This document shows, piece by piece, positions 1 to 13,500 of a stretch of 64,000 nucleotides of DNA. Every line of letters begins with the position of its first letter. Positions within the stretch are counted from its first letter, which is position 1. Both the position numbers and the translations under genes were made by a program. The stretch comes from Paragonimus skrjabini miyazakii (Eukaryota > Platyhelminthes > Trematoda > Plagiorchiida > Troglotrematidae): NCBI GenBank assembly GCA_014338405.1, contig JTDE01000993.1:11176-75175 (forward strand), in the 5' to 3' direction. The notes under the pieces are model-generated. The model was not told the DNA's origin, searched no databases, and was given only the letters and a program-made list of their open reading frames with translations.

Positions 1-1057
1 ATTGAGGCAGTAAAGTACCACATCACTGAAATACAGGAGACACGGTTTTAGTTCTCTCACTAACCTGTTAGACAATAATATTTTTAAGTGTATCTCCGGT
101 TGGATGCTTTGTATCAGTTATTTTTTTTATCATTGGTGCTAGCCAAGTCGAACAGTGTTTTTCCCCCTCAAAATGGAGAATATAGTTTGACGTGACAAAC
201 ACCTACAGTTGCTCTAAATGGTCACATGATGGTAACCTATCAGTATCAACTCCTAACAATAACTGATGGGTTGTTCTGTCATGTCGATTACTGTTGTACT
301 ACAATTTTTTATATCATATTATGTTATTTTGTGGCTACCAAACTTTCCACCTCGAGTACTTCTAATTATTCTGCACTGTAATCAGAAAGGCAGGTTTACA
401 ACGTTTTGGTATCTAACGTTCATAAATAAAGTTTGTTAGACGTGTTAGGTTGTACACAGAATCGTTTGTATGCGTGTACGATTATCGTTGTCTTTTTATC
501 ATCAGCATCTGTAACAGATCATCTGACTTGCTCATACAAGAAACAGATCAGGAGTGAACGGACAACCCACAGACTTATTTCCGTGCTGATTCCATTTAAA
601 TGAGTGCTGTTTATGGAGAATTTTTATACCGAATATACAGTATATGTTCGAATCGGTGTGATGGCTGTACCACCCAGATTCTACGATACTTATGATCGTT
701 TGATTTGTTTGGTTCTAGCCTTCTTATGCATTACTAACATGATAGGTTGATGACCTTCGATAACCTTCATGTTTTCAAATATTACTACAGATTCAGCTTC
801 TAAAAATGAATTCTCCATCTTTGGTTATGACAAGCCATGATCAATTGCTGTACCCCACGTTTAAATGTAAGCAAAGTGACATTAACGGATGGTATACATT
901 ATGACCCCCTGGTTAGATACTGTGGGGGAAATTGTTCGTATGACCACTTCAACTACGCACCGTTTCGGTTAGTGGACTGAACGAAGGTTTCACACAAGCT
1001 AGTTCAGCTGATGCTAATTAGTAGTGGTTCTATGGGTTCCGTTCACCTGGGCCACTC

Positions 1058-1076
1058 TGTGTGTGTGTGTGTGTGT
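1058..1076. repeat. (TG)n microsatellite
   Basis: About nine GT units are followed by a TTTG-type decay. This is a simple repeat with no evident function. Confidence 0.9.
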
Positions 1077-3447
1077 TTGTTTGTAAACCTTTCGACATTA
1101 TGACTAGGTACTGTTAATTAGCAGGCGTTTGGTTTTTGTAGTTATTTTTTTTAGAGTGAATGGGGAATGAAATCATACTTTCCAGGTGTCTATCGATCTC
1201 GGACTTCCACGACGTTTAATTGAATGCACAACCTGATGATTCACATGTAAAAGTCAAATCATCATCTGATCACACTAACTGTTTCTGAACCGGCTGAGTG
1301 GAGCGGCAATTTTAACGTTGGATCGTATTATGTTGAACTAACAGCTGAGAATACAATAATTAGATCAGCTTTGGTTAACTTCACTTTGTTTGGTAGACCG
1401 TTTATTATCTTGGCAAACTGTGTCCATTTGATTATCAACATGAAATGAATTTTATATCATGTAAAATGGTAATCGTCATCCATTGGAGCATGAGAAGATA
1501 TGTAGCTATTATTTGAGTTAGGTTCGGCTATGTTCACTAACGCTGACTCTTGCACACGGTTAGCGGCATCTTTATTCAGATCAACGCATCACAGTTACCG
1601 AAACCAAAGGACGCTTGCGCATAGCACTTATCACAGGTGACTTACACTACATCATTTGTGGTTCCCCACTCATTGTCAAAGTGAAGGAATAAGACGTACA
1701 GTCGTGTGAGTGGAGTTCATTGTGGTTCAGCCGGTCAATGGTGGTTAGTTTAGTGGTAAGTTAGTATGAAAATGAAACCCTTATTTCCTGAAACCAAAAA
1801 CAGTGCGACTCCAGTGGTAAGATCTAAGTTAGGGAGCAAGATAATGAATTTAAAACACAAGAGACGTTTTACCAGAAGAGTACATGATACTGTAGACTGT
1901 GTAGGAAGAGGAATACAAAGGAAAGATTTAAATCTAGTTATCAACAAAGCTGAAGAGATGAATAGATACCAGACTGTCATGACCCGCTGTTGTGCAAAAC
2001 AGAACGAGCGTTTTTAGGATACTAGGGAGGTTGGGTAACACGGATCAAAACAGAGATTTGTGAAATCATAGTCGATATACATATTGCATCAATATTTGCC
2101 ATAGGAGTAATATCATTTCAGTCACACTAGCTGTACTGTATACTGGATGGTCTGTCTTTAGACAGGATCCATTTGCTGGAAACCAAGATGGACTCTCCAC
2201 ATACTCCACACACACACACGAACTCAGACTGCATTCTAATCTACTACCTTATGGGAGAAAAAACGCGTGTATAGCGGCGGTTGCACTTATGTACCTCCAT
2301 GTTTGTTCATTGTGTGTCTACGTAAGCATTTAAGCACAACTGCTATATTATCAACGGGAAAGGACTGTCCAACTTGGAGTGAACGGACAATAGGAGAGAG
2401 ATACATAAACGGACAAACAAGATAGTGCGCCCACACATCTCCATATTAGCATTAGAATTTAGGCTAGGTAGCGTATATGTGAGAAAATCAGACTGCTACC
2501 TCTACAGGCCACCGCTAGCGCGTATACTCAGAATGTTATGGGAGATGTAGAAAGATTTCGCATATGTGCACGCCTTTCCAGAACGTGACGCACTTAGCAA
2601 CAGCATCAGCACTGACAATCGAGTCTGTGAGCACAGTTTCGTGATAGCATGCAAAACTGCAAAACTTATCACGCCCCTAAGGTAGCTAGGAGAAGGAGTG
2701 CCTAGAGGAGATAGCAACCGGGAAAACCTAGCCTGAGCAGTATTCTCCCCCCTGTCATTTTAACTGTTTAATTAATAAATCAACTCCAAGAACCCTTCGG
2801 TCACAGTGTCTGCAAGCCAATCTGCATGTTTCGACTAGTCGGTCGGCAGCAGTGCCGAGAGACGCCCACAGTTAGAGAAAGTATGCCGGATGATAGGTAT
2901 ACCGATTATTCGAAGTTCCTCATGACTTTCTCATGACTTGAGTCCGTTGCAGTGTATGCGTTTAATGACCAGTCAGAAAGTTGTGCCATAAACCCAAATT
3001 ATTTTCAATGAGATCAGTAATGCTCTCTTTCTCTTTGTATACGCTTGTCTAGAAAATATTCAAGTAGGTAACATAGTGAAAGACGAACGCGTAATAATCA
3101 TACCAGTATATATAGATCGCATTACACCGTCAAATATTCTACTTTTTATCATTCTTTTGGAATCCGCACCAGTGTATCCTTCAATACATATAAAACTATA
3201 GAATCTAAGGTTTACTATTAATTGCGGCATTTGTATGGAATTATTTTTGTTGACTGTTTCATTCGAACGTACGATAGTAGAGTGCGGACCCACACGAGGA
3301 CAGATATAAGAAATCGGTCTTCGAGGAGTTCACATCGTATTCTGTGGAAACCGGACGAAGAATCCACACTGTTCTTTAATTTCAAAATCACCAGGAAGAT
3401 CAGTGTTAATAACGAACTAATGGTAACCATACCGATCCCGAGGCGGA

Positions 3448-3750
3448 TTAGATATGAACAAGGAAAGTGCTGATGTAGATGGAGACGGAAACGATGACCG
3501 CCAAGTGTGCGTTCAGGGTATTAGCTCCGAAAGTCAGCGGTTCAGCAGATGGTTTCATTTGTGTTACGTGAGAGTTGTGTCGGCCAATTTCCGACCCACT
3601 TGAACGACACGGAATCCATTGTTTAAACGACGGCAGATTATGATAAGGATCTTCGATAGCATCAGCCAACGCCGCACCGGGCAGATGTTGGTGTGCGTTC
3701 ATGTCAGCTGGACACGAATTTTGTCCATAGTTCCCCGTACTGTAAACCAT
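3448..3750 (-). other. Coding-like antisense open frame, no recognised family
   Basis: On the minus strand an ATG at 3750 opens a 100-codon frame; the same frame extends a few codons further upstream to a TAG. Its product begins MVYSTGNYGQNSCPADMNAH and is rich in Asn, His, Ser, Pro and Gln over its first 80 or so residues, a composition like the disordered parts of regulatory proteins, then becomes hydrophobic before the stop. Codon third positions look richer in G and C than the surroundings. I see no strong donor or acceptor bounding it, no domain and no partner exon. It may be an exon of an unrecognised minus-strand gene, an old fragment, or chance. Confidence 0.25.
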
Positions 3751-5181
3751 GGCCGAAGTCAGGATGGCATGAAAGACTATGTTGCCCTAGGGCTAAACTG
3801 ATCATCTAGGACAGTTGATCTTGTGGTGGATACGTTTGAAGAGTGGATGAAACGCAACAGTTTTGTTGTGCATCGTGATCAACAGTTAGGGATGCACCAG
3901 ATCAACCTATTCAAGTTCAACCGAGTACCGAAGATGACTTCATTTGTAGTCTGCATTTTAAACAAGTGTTAAACCTAAATTCCATATGAATTTCAAGTCA
4001 GACTGGTGTGTTGAATACGATTGACTGAGCCGCAAATAGAACGCTGTTGAACAGCTTTTCATGTTGTGAAATTGATTACTTTTCTCTGTAGATCACTCTC
4101 AGTTAATTGGCTTTTGTCTGTTTCCAATGGATGTTTCATAGATCCAGGATAATTCAACAAGCACATGTTTACCTGTACATTTTCCGTTGACGTTGTTAAG
4201 TTTCTCAAAGATGCGGGTGTGACGACCTCTCATTCGTTTGCTGTGGTGATCGACCCAACTCGTCGGAGTCCTGCAGCCCTCTCTTCTGTCATTTGGGTTC
4301 ATGTCATCCTCGTCCCGTCTTGATCTGGCGCTCACTCACCGTCTATTTGTCCGACGTGCCTACCTCCCCTCTGTACAGAAACAACGTCACGCTTTCCGAA
4401 TTGGCAAACATGAGCAGTGCTAAGAGTCGGCGTGCAACACACTGGTTAATTTTCTGCTGGCCTGGTTGGCACACCGATCGCAATTAGATCTAAACGATAA
4501 GCATTGAGCTATTCGAACGACTAAAACCACAGTAGTAACATAACAGCCGCTGTGTAACGGTTGCAGCTGTGCGGTTGGGAACAGATCAGAAGGACTGGAT
4601 TATGTGAATCCCACATACACACAAGCTATACAGAATATGGAACAGCAAAACTGTTGTGCTTGCATCAGAAAAGCGTGTTTAGCAAGGTTGAAAAGTTCTA
4701 CTCCGTCCGTGACCAACGCTGGTGCAAATGTCAGTAACAAACGGGACAATCGACCGCGTTTACAGCCCAACACACAAATCTCCAGAGCAGACTCATTCTC
4801 TGACGAAGTGGGGGCAGATGTATTCAAAACTAGACTAGAATTACGTCCCACCTGATTACATCAGTGGATCGTTTCACGCAACATAAGAATGCTTTCGAAA
4901 TAAGACTTGGGATAGTCAACTGATAATGCAATTTTTCCATTTTATTACCGTCTAGTTAGATAGTTACGCAAGCAACTAATCCGCTATTTATTGAAGACCA
5001 TCCAGGAAGAAGCTGACGTTGATTTGTTGGCTTTGCATGTATTTGGTGGTTGCATCAAAAACAGGGTACTGCATCCTATAATCGTAGCCCTCAACCTGTT
5101 AACATTGACAGCAATTTTAAATCCTGGTATATCGCATGTTGAGCACATTTGGGCGTTTCCGTCTCACAACGGATCACCCGA

Positions 5182-5205
5182 GGGGAGGGGGTGGAGGGAG
5201 TGGAA
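5182..5205 (+). repeat. G-rich stretch with several G-tracts
   Basis: The stretch contains GGGG, GGGGG, GG, GGG and GG tracts separated by one to two bases. It could fold as a two-tier G-quadruplex on the + strand. It lies about 400 bases before the first recognised GATA exon, so a regulatory role is possible but unproven. Confidence 0.35.
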
Positions 5206-5316
5206 CAGGATTTATTGAGTAGAGATATTTCCTCCTCATACATATCCCCTGGGACTTTCTAAGTCTAATCACTATACTCAGCTGAAAGAATTTCCTCACA
5301 TCTTATGCTTGACTCA

Positions 5317-5335
5317 CGATAATCAGTGGTTATCG
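5317..5335. promoter_or_regulatory. Inverted pair of GATA cores
   Basis: CGATAA and TTATCG form a perfect 6-bp inverted repeat with a 7-bp spacer. A consensus-like TGATAA lies nearby at 5404-5409. GATA factors can autoregulate and can bind double or palindromic sites, so this is a candidate autoregulatory site. GATA cores are common by chance in A+T-rich DNA, and CGATAA lacks the preferred A or T before GATA. Confidence 0.2.
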
Positions 5336-5608
5336 TTCGGTGTCCTACCCGATTCCTCTTTCCTCACTTAACAAGTTAACTGGTTGAGTGTGAATAGTTA
5401 ACTTGATAATCACATGTTCAACTTGATCTCATCATAGGTGTCTTTACTTCTGGACAGACTGGGTAGAGATGAAAGAAATTGTTAGCAAAAACACAGACAA
5501 CTGTTAGCTTACCCCGCGGATGGAAAATGATTTGCTTTTTTCAACTGTTGAATAGCCAAGTTGTTGCATATCTGTTTGAACCAACCCATATTTTCTTCTA
5601 CCTTTCAG

Positions 5609-7551
5609 TATGTTCCCAATGGCAGTTATACCTGCCTCACCAGCAGGTGTCAGTCGATCACAGATATCAGATGCTGGATGGACGCACCATTTGAATCGGT
5701 GTCAAATTGGAACAGACTTTCCCAACTATTCGAACAATATGCCATGCTCAGTTACCTCGGCTGGATTTTACCACGCTTCCAATTTACTGGTTGGTCAAAA
5801 TTATCCCCATTCCTACCCTCACAATCTGAGTCAAGCCTATCAACATTATCAACTACAGCAACCTCATCAGATGGACGCTTTTCGAAGCGGTTTGATGAAC
5901 TCAAACGTAATCCCCGCTGAGAATGTGGATAAACGTCCAAGTGACCGAAATTCACCGTTGTGTACAAATTCTAGGTCAGGTGAGATAATGAAACCGGAGT
6001 CAAGTGTACAGGAAACGAAGAACCAGTTAGATTCGCGCAACCCATCACGCATCTCAACAGTTCCGCGAATGGAATTACCCAATAATAGGGAGAACTCAGT
6101 TTGGTCTGGGGATGTCCGCAAACACAATCGAAGAGTGCCTCATAATTCCAGTGAAGTACCTGGTATGGAACCTAATCGCGCGGAACGCGAGCAACCTCGG
6201 CAAACTCACAGGGTTGACGCAAGATCTAACACTTGCAGAACTTCTAAGGCTGCTTCAGAAAACAACAGTACAGATTATGCGGGCGCTGAACGGAATTCAA
6301 GAGCACACCGCGAAGAAACTGAACAACAAGGAAATACACCTTACCAACCCCATTTGAGAACTTATCCGCTCGAAACGCATTCTACATCGGAGACAGTGAA
6401 ACAATTGAGTAATCTCAGTCCAGAGAGGTCTGGTGATCAGTATGCATTAGGGGCGGAATATCAAACGTTAAATTACCCTTTTCGGTTACCACCTCACCAG
6501 AACTATCCAATACCCAATCAGCTATTTTCCCACTACGAAAGCTTGCAACATTCCAAGGGGGCTAACACGAACTTAGATTCATTGCACTCAGTTCTAGCGC
6601 CTTCGCTATCCAATCTATCTCAAACAGCGTGCCCTGACTCTTGCCGTTCCGGAGAACAGCTCTACTCTATGCTAGCCAATGGGCCTCTGTCAAACGGTTG
6701 CCATGGCACACCAGTCAATAATTTACTTCCTACAGCCGCTGCTGCGGCTGCTGCAGCGGCTGCATGGAGTCCAAGTTTATGCTATCCACAAGGAGTGACG
6801 CCTCAACAATTGGCTTCTTTCTATGCGTCAGTTAACTCTGATCCAAAAAGTCGTCAAAATATTCATCTTTCACGAGAGCTTGGTGCATCTGGAATGCAGG
6901 TACAATGTACAAGCGCGTTGTCACACACCGATTCATCGGTTAGCCACCGAAGCAGTCGACGAATACAACGAGGTAATCGAGAAGAATTGCTAGATCCTTT
7001 GATACAAGAAGAACAGTTGCAACATCAAGAAACCTCCACAGCCGCTCGCCTACTTACAGAAGAATGTACAAAATACTCCACGCTGCCGTGTGCAGAAGAC
7101 GAACTTTGCAACAAGCGGAATTCCATGCCGAATTCTATGAGTGTCTACTCCTATGCTAACCATCCGAACCTTCAGGGTAATAATCATCCAATGGAAGAGA
7201 TCATGTCAGCCAGCGCCGCCTATCATTCCGCCGCAGCCATGGCTGCTGCGGCCGTCGTCGCTCAAGCTGCGGTGGCCAGCGCTCATTCAACATCGGCCGG
7301 AATGCAGCCACTGCCACCGCCTCAGCACTATCAGTCACACCATTCATCCACACAGCAGCCAAATAACCCTAATCATACATACCAGACTCACATGAGTCCG
7401 TCGAACCAGTCCAGTTCAATCCCACTCAATAGAAACCATGGCCTCAATCTAATTCCCATGCTTGGTGCGGTGAATAGCGCCACATGTACTCCAAATATTA
7501 TGAATTCGAACAGTCTGAAATCGATGAAAAACAAAAAACTCACATCCACAG
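5609..7551 (+). CDS. GATA123: GATA123 exon 1 of those found: long N-terminal region
   Basis: A continuous frame of 1942 nt runs from the ATG at 5610 to the donor CACAG|GTAAGT at 7551/7552 and encodes residues 1-647 plus one base of residue 648 (phase 1). A pyrimidine-rich acceptor, TTCTTCTACCTTTCAG, ends at 5608, so the exon starts at 5609 with a single T before the ATG. In-frame stops lie just upstream in the presumed intron (TGA at 5577-5579). The region has no recognised domain. It is rich in Ser, Asn, Gln, His and Pro, holds a ten-residue Ala run (376-385, codons 6735-6764) and a second Ala-rich stretch (about 534-556), and probably acts as a disordered activation or partner-binding region. 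The frame runs nine codons past the donor to a TAG at 7578-7580. Overlapping open frames on both strands here are shadows. Confidence 0.93.
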
Positions 7552-10500
7552 GTAAGTCGGTTTTCATCGTTTCATCATAGTCCTGTTCAATTATATTATC
7601 GCCATTTAAACACAACCCATTTGTGCTTACCTGTACTGATGCTATTCAAACATGTATACTTTAAATTTTACTTAAAAAGGTCTCGAAGTTGATAGTTTTA
7701 ACTTCTAATGATTCATAACTTCGTAAGATACCACACGTGTAACAGTATTCTAAGATTAACGTGTTACCAGCAGTTTTACGTTTGCACATTCTCTTTATGG
7801 ATGACTCAAAGCCTTGAAGAAATGAACAAAACAATATCCGGAAACATTCCCATGGGCAAGTGTGACGGAGCAAAAAAAACAGACGGGAGGAAAACAGCTG
7901 GGTAGCGTCTGTCTTCCAGTTGACCTCGTCAGCGGAATATGCGGTGGTCACGACAAGTGTCTATGGGCAGACTTTAAATTATCGTTACGCACGTCGTTAC
8001 ATGCTTTCTTGTTTGCTTATCTGCCTTCCTACTTGTTTATTGTCCATCTCGACTGGTCGAATAAACTGAAACAGTCTGGTCATATTTTGGTTGTATGTAT
8101 GTGAGTGCCTTATCAAGTTGGGGTGGTCTTCGTAACACTAGTAATAATTAATGTATCCACGTTGATAAATGTACCAGACGCTTTATTCACTAAAGAAGTG
8201 ACTGATTAACTACGTCGAGAATCGATATGAGCCGTATTCTCAGTATGGTCAAATAAGTTACATAAGAGTAAACGAATTATCTACTTTATTCCCACATTTA
8301 AAGGTTCTCCCATCATATATTTACTCACTATTATCTGCTGACACAAAATGTACTAAGTGCTCATCAAACAGGCTAATGTGCCCCAGACTTCTTGAACCCG
8401 TCGTTTCTTTGCTTGATGAAGTTGTTAGGTAGTTCTTTTTTAAATGTTCATAATGCATCACACAACCTCGCTCGAAAAGTCAGTCTCACTCTTTCCAGTC
8501 TAAAAAGTTTATTCCTGACTATGTAAGAAATTATTTCAATAATCGAATGTAAGTTACAGTCATGTTAGGACATATGTATTTCTTAATTCTGACAGCTCTA
8601 GTGCCTTTCAAAGTACTATGCCTCGTTCACATTTTCTCGCTTAGTATACTGATGAAGTTCAAAACAATGAACTCAGTGGGACAATTTAGCCAATGCGTTT
8701 GTCATCATTTAGAACAAAATCTCTCAAAACAATCTGATGTAAACTTTTGCCTTGGTAGAACCTAGTACACGACAAGCATATTTAAATAGCTTCCTGTAAT
8801 CGTACCGTTTTTAACATCGTGCCAAAATCTGCAGTTGACTATATATTTTCCTAAATTCTCTTCTATCTCAGTCACAATTCTCAAAATATTTTTCTTCCGT
8901 TTACAATCTTACTTCATAAATAATTATCTGTTTGTTGATGATTGGCTTCTCACCCATCGGCTAGACTGTCCTGCGCCATGATTTGCCGATCATGCCAAAG
9001 ATTTTAACATATAAAATGTTCGCTTGAATGTCAACATTGGCGTCACTAAATCTGATCTAGTTCATCTTGTGCATTTTGAACAGACTTTGTGCAAGATTTC
9101 CCTACAGTATGCTAATTTCTTACTCACGTTCATTATATATCACACATTTCTCGCCTATTCCTTACATGGGAGTTGATAAACGAGGCGTAAGTCCTTGTAA
9201 CACAAGGATAGTCATCAACAGGTAGTGGCTACTTTTGTTAACAAAAATTGAATGCAAGTCATAGATTATTACAGCTTATGCACTCAGGTAAGCTTTTCAG
9301 TTAGCCCTCTTCGTAAAGAACGCCTGGGCGTGAGAACGTGGACAAGATTACAAATTCCAAGCACTAACAAGTATGAAACCTAAATCTAGCGCATACAACT
9401 AGCTCAACTGTGAGCGATTTTCAATTTATTTCAGTAGTCTCTTATTACATATCGGTAGCCTCTTATCAATGTATGGTTGTCGCGCAACAAGTGGCTATGA
9501 CATCTCCGGTACGCAATGTTTGAGAATGACCAGAGAGTATGCTATGAGCGAAGTTATACTATGTAATGTGTTTATGACAAGAAAAGATACCAAGTCAGAT
9601 TGGGAAGTGTAGACATTTGTCCGTTTATTTCGGATCTTTCTGCTTTTTTTTCACCAGTTTTGCTCACATTTTCTTGTTTCAGTTCTCCCATAGAACTGAA
9701 CGTTTATCCAATTCATCGAATGAACCTCCCTAGCTGACAATTGGACTAAAAATGTAGTGAAGCTCTGTTTGAGTTACTTTCAGACTCTAACGTATTGATC
9801 CGCATATTGCTCTCTTCTACCTACTTTCAGAAGGTCGTGAATGTGTGAACTGTGGGGCGACTAGCACTCCACTGTGGCGAAGAGATGGACAAGGAAATTA
9901 TTTATGCAATGCATGCGGTCTATACCAGAAAATGAATGGCCAGAATCGACCGCTGATCAAACCCAAACGCCGACTGGTAAGCAAGAAATGAACGATTTAT
10001 TTAGGCTTAGCATGTTTGTTTGATCAGACTAGCAAATATTTTGACTTTGGACAGGGTGACTGATAACTTTAAACGGATGACAACAAATCGTTCCGCGGAA
10101 AAATCTTTCACTATTTTCGAAACTCTAACAATCTGAAGATTAGTTTGCTGTCCAGGTTTCAACCATCCAAATCAAGTGCCCAAGGTGGCATACTAATATT
10201 TCGTGCTAGTAGAAATTCACTACTAGTCATCAAACGTTTTGTTACAAGTATTTGTAAGCCACAAAGCACAACAGAAAAGTACCATCATCTAAGTCCGAAA
10301 ATGACTTGTGTAGCGCAACAGTACATAGATAAAATTAGACCACCAGAATTTGTTACAGTGAGGTCAACAACTCTAGAGCTTATAATTTTCATCAGGAACT
10401 TTTACTAGTTAGGTCTCGTCTACGGGGTCAGCCTGTTGCCAGTTGTAGAAGCTCCAAAACATACTGTGCACGTTTCACACGCATGCACTGATGTAGCCAG

Positions 10501-13500
10501 GCGAGGGAGTTGCCAGATAGTACGTCTGCAGATGGCCAGTTTAATTGATTCGGGACAGTAGAGTTAATCTAAATCATCGGGTCGAACCGGAATAACGTTG
10601 TCGGTCCAAAATGTAGCCGGATAGTCAGGTGTATCTAGCGGTTTTCCATCGGCCCGTGTACGCATATGTGTAGGTGTGCTTGTGTGTTTAATGAAGATTG
10701 GCATCATGTCAGTTTGGTTGGGAAATTTTTCGAAAGAGATTACAATCGATGTTCGGATGGGAACAAAGTGACTGACACATTAGCTAACATAACACACCAC
10801 CAACTACCATAACAAAACAAACGAACAAGCAAGTGCAACACACAATAAACAACAAAGAGGACATCAACAAGAATGATGAGCACTAGCACAAAAAGAAGAA
10901 TATCTTAAACCTTTTGCTTGACTTCACACGCACATATTAAAACCGAATAAATTTCAAACTTACAAATCTGCTTAGAAATAAATTGACGCAGTAGCATAGT
11001 TGAGTAATGTTCACTGCAAATCAACACGAATAACGAGTATCTTAAATTGCAAACTGCTTACTTTTGGTTTCAACCTTCTTCTTTAAACAAACCATTTAGA
11101 CGGACTCACTTAGAAACGAAGCATCATCTCTTTCCCGCTTCAGATGTTCGGAAAACACTGTTATGTACATTTGTCTTGTTCATTTATCAATGAATCGATA
11201 TCAATTTAAAATAGCTAGTGAAGTTTCTTTCTAACGGCCCTTTATCTTCATGACGGCCCCAACTAAGCCGAACATTGCGTACAGCAATCCTAACAGTATG
11301 TCGAAGAGTTCATCGAACGGTTTCCTAACAAAAACAGTTAATTGTAACCGGCACTTTGGGTTGCTTTTTATACCAGCCAGTGATCAAGGTGTAACTTGCT
11401 CAAATTTCACTTGGGTCGTTATGTCGGATTTCTTGTGGCCTACGATAAGCTTAATTTCTTACTTTAGTCACCTCACGGGAAGCATTATAAAATGACCTGA
11501 AAACGTAAATTAGTCGTGATCTAATAGCTAAGTCTAAATTGCGTTAGTTAATCATTCAGTTTTGTAATCACTGTGATGAGATGTGATGAAGTTTCTATCA
11601 CCTGAAAGCGATCACATAGATAATATTGTGTAGCTATCGAAAGATATTTCGAGAACAGACACATTGTTTGTTCGGAGTAAACGTTATAGTCTTTGAAACA
11701 GTCGCCTATCACAACAGCGACTGCGTGTCGATGCAATCAACGTTTGAAAGAAACAAGAATTGGTCAGAACGCGCCACGAACAGGATGGTTACTGAGATTA
11801 ACTAAAGAAAAATCTCAGTTTTTCAAATATGCTCATTACAATAAGGAGAATAAAGATGCTTAGTGGAACGCTTTTTCGATAATTCGTCTTCAAGCCGGTA
11901 CAATTAGATCGATATATCGATCGGCCTTATAACAAAGACTATGTTACTGGTTAATCAATTGGCAACTACTCGTTTGGTCTATTACGTTGTGCTCATCCAT
12001 TGGTTTGACCGCGCAGGTTGGTCATCGATCAGATGGATTTATGGCCACGGTAGGTGCAGCATCTGAACAAACAGTTTTTGGTGACATAATACCGGGTCAG
12101 GCAGCCTGATTCCAATAGCTTCGGCAGTACAAAGTGTTCTGATTCGGACCGCTTTTGATGGTTTGCTTGGCACGCGATATACCACCTTGAAGGCTTGATC
12201 AGTGTTCACCTGGTGACCGTTTTCAACCGGATGAGGGAGGATAGCACTGTTGACCGATCATATTTCTCTGAGCTTCAGTCACCGTGGATAGCGTTCTCGG
12301 ATTCGTTTCGAAAGAAGAACCATCATAGTGAATGTTGGAGATTTTATGGAAACGGCCCCAGCTGGGTTTACAACCAACTAGTGATGTCATAGACATGTCC
12401 ACAACTTCCGTTTGAAGACCACTGCCCGCAGACACTTCTGGTAAGCACAGAGTAAACCTGGCTGAACACCTCTAAATGATGAGTGCCTTTGCAATTACTG
12501 TCTGGAACAAGGCGTAATCTCAGTTTGAACAGTATCAGGCTATGAAAGTGTATTTTAATCTAATGTTAGCTCGTGTAGATTACATTGTTGAACTGCTAGG
12601 GGAAAATAATTGAGGGTACTCACAGTTAGCTCGAAGAGAAATGGAAATGTTGGATTAACATGGAACCACATGTTTACTAGGCGTTCTTCTTTTAAAGTGT
12701 GTCTCCCCAGCCCCATGATGCGTTTTAGGCTTGGACAAACAGTTCCTCGGTCGATTTTCCCACACCCTTGTTCGGTCAACTTTATTTCCTCGAAATCATA
12801 GTCAACTCTAAATTTCGCATACGAGGGGGGGGGGTTATGCAGGTTAATCAGCGAAGTGTTTGACCAACATGGGGCACATGTCCCCGTTGTCTACGTCACT
12901 GAGCCATTTCTGACTTCTTATAATCACGTGTTCTAATGTGGCCCCTGCCGTTTACATATGTTGGTTTAACAGTATGCAGTTGGCAGCATTCGGTTTATGA
13001 ATAGCGTCAGAATGATCTGAGCGAAAGAACACGCACACACACATCAGCACTTGTGATTACATTCGCATACCTAACATCTAGTATAAATCGGAAGAAATAA
13101 GACTGGGAGGTGTGGGATCAGGGACCATCATCGTCCAACTGGCTGGCTAACTAGGTGATAAGCTGATGTGGCTGCCTCGTGTAGATCAGTTCGTTATACT
13201 TCTTGAACATGCCCACGACTAGTATGCTGATGTGGAAGTAATGTTAGACTGCCTACAAATGCATGTCATGTATGTGGAACAAGGGGGTTTAAAAATATAT
13301 ACTACTAAGGGTGTAGCCAAACAAACAAACACTCAGGGCAGCATATATAACATTGAGTGCACGACTACATTCGGTTTGCTGTACCGCTAAGGGTGCTTAC
13401 ATATTAGCACTCCCAGTATCTACTACTATTCTCGTGTGGGTCTTGAGAACTGATTTCATAAACTCCGTTAAGCTTACGGACTATGACCTAAGCATGTTAC

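Larger units (their letters stand above)
1..5608. other. Region upstream of the first recognised GATA123 exon
   Basis: No gene can be named in this stretch. It should hold the promoter and 5' exon(s) of the GATA gene, or part of its first intron, because exon 5609-7551 is preceded by a splice acceptor. Visible items are a GT repeat at 1058-1076, an antisense coding-like frame at 3448-3750, a G-rich stretch at 5182-5205 and an inverted pair of GATA cores at 5317-5335. No convincing donor-bounded 5' exon, TATA box or initiator was identified. Confidence 0.6.

Noticed and set aside
5561..5920. 119-codon + strand frame overlapping the start of exon 1
   Set aside because: It runs in another frame through the presumed intron/exon boundary and has no domain; the long GATA123 frame explains the region.
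8650..8680. CTGATGA motifs as possible hammerhead ribozymes (also near 1230, 16233, 32803, 58448, 59140)
   Set aside because: None is followed by stem II and the GAAA part of the core at proper spacing.
9270..9292. 13-nt microexon in intron 1 before CTCAG|GTAAGC
   Set aside because: Including it would break the frame between exon 1 and the N-finger exon.
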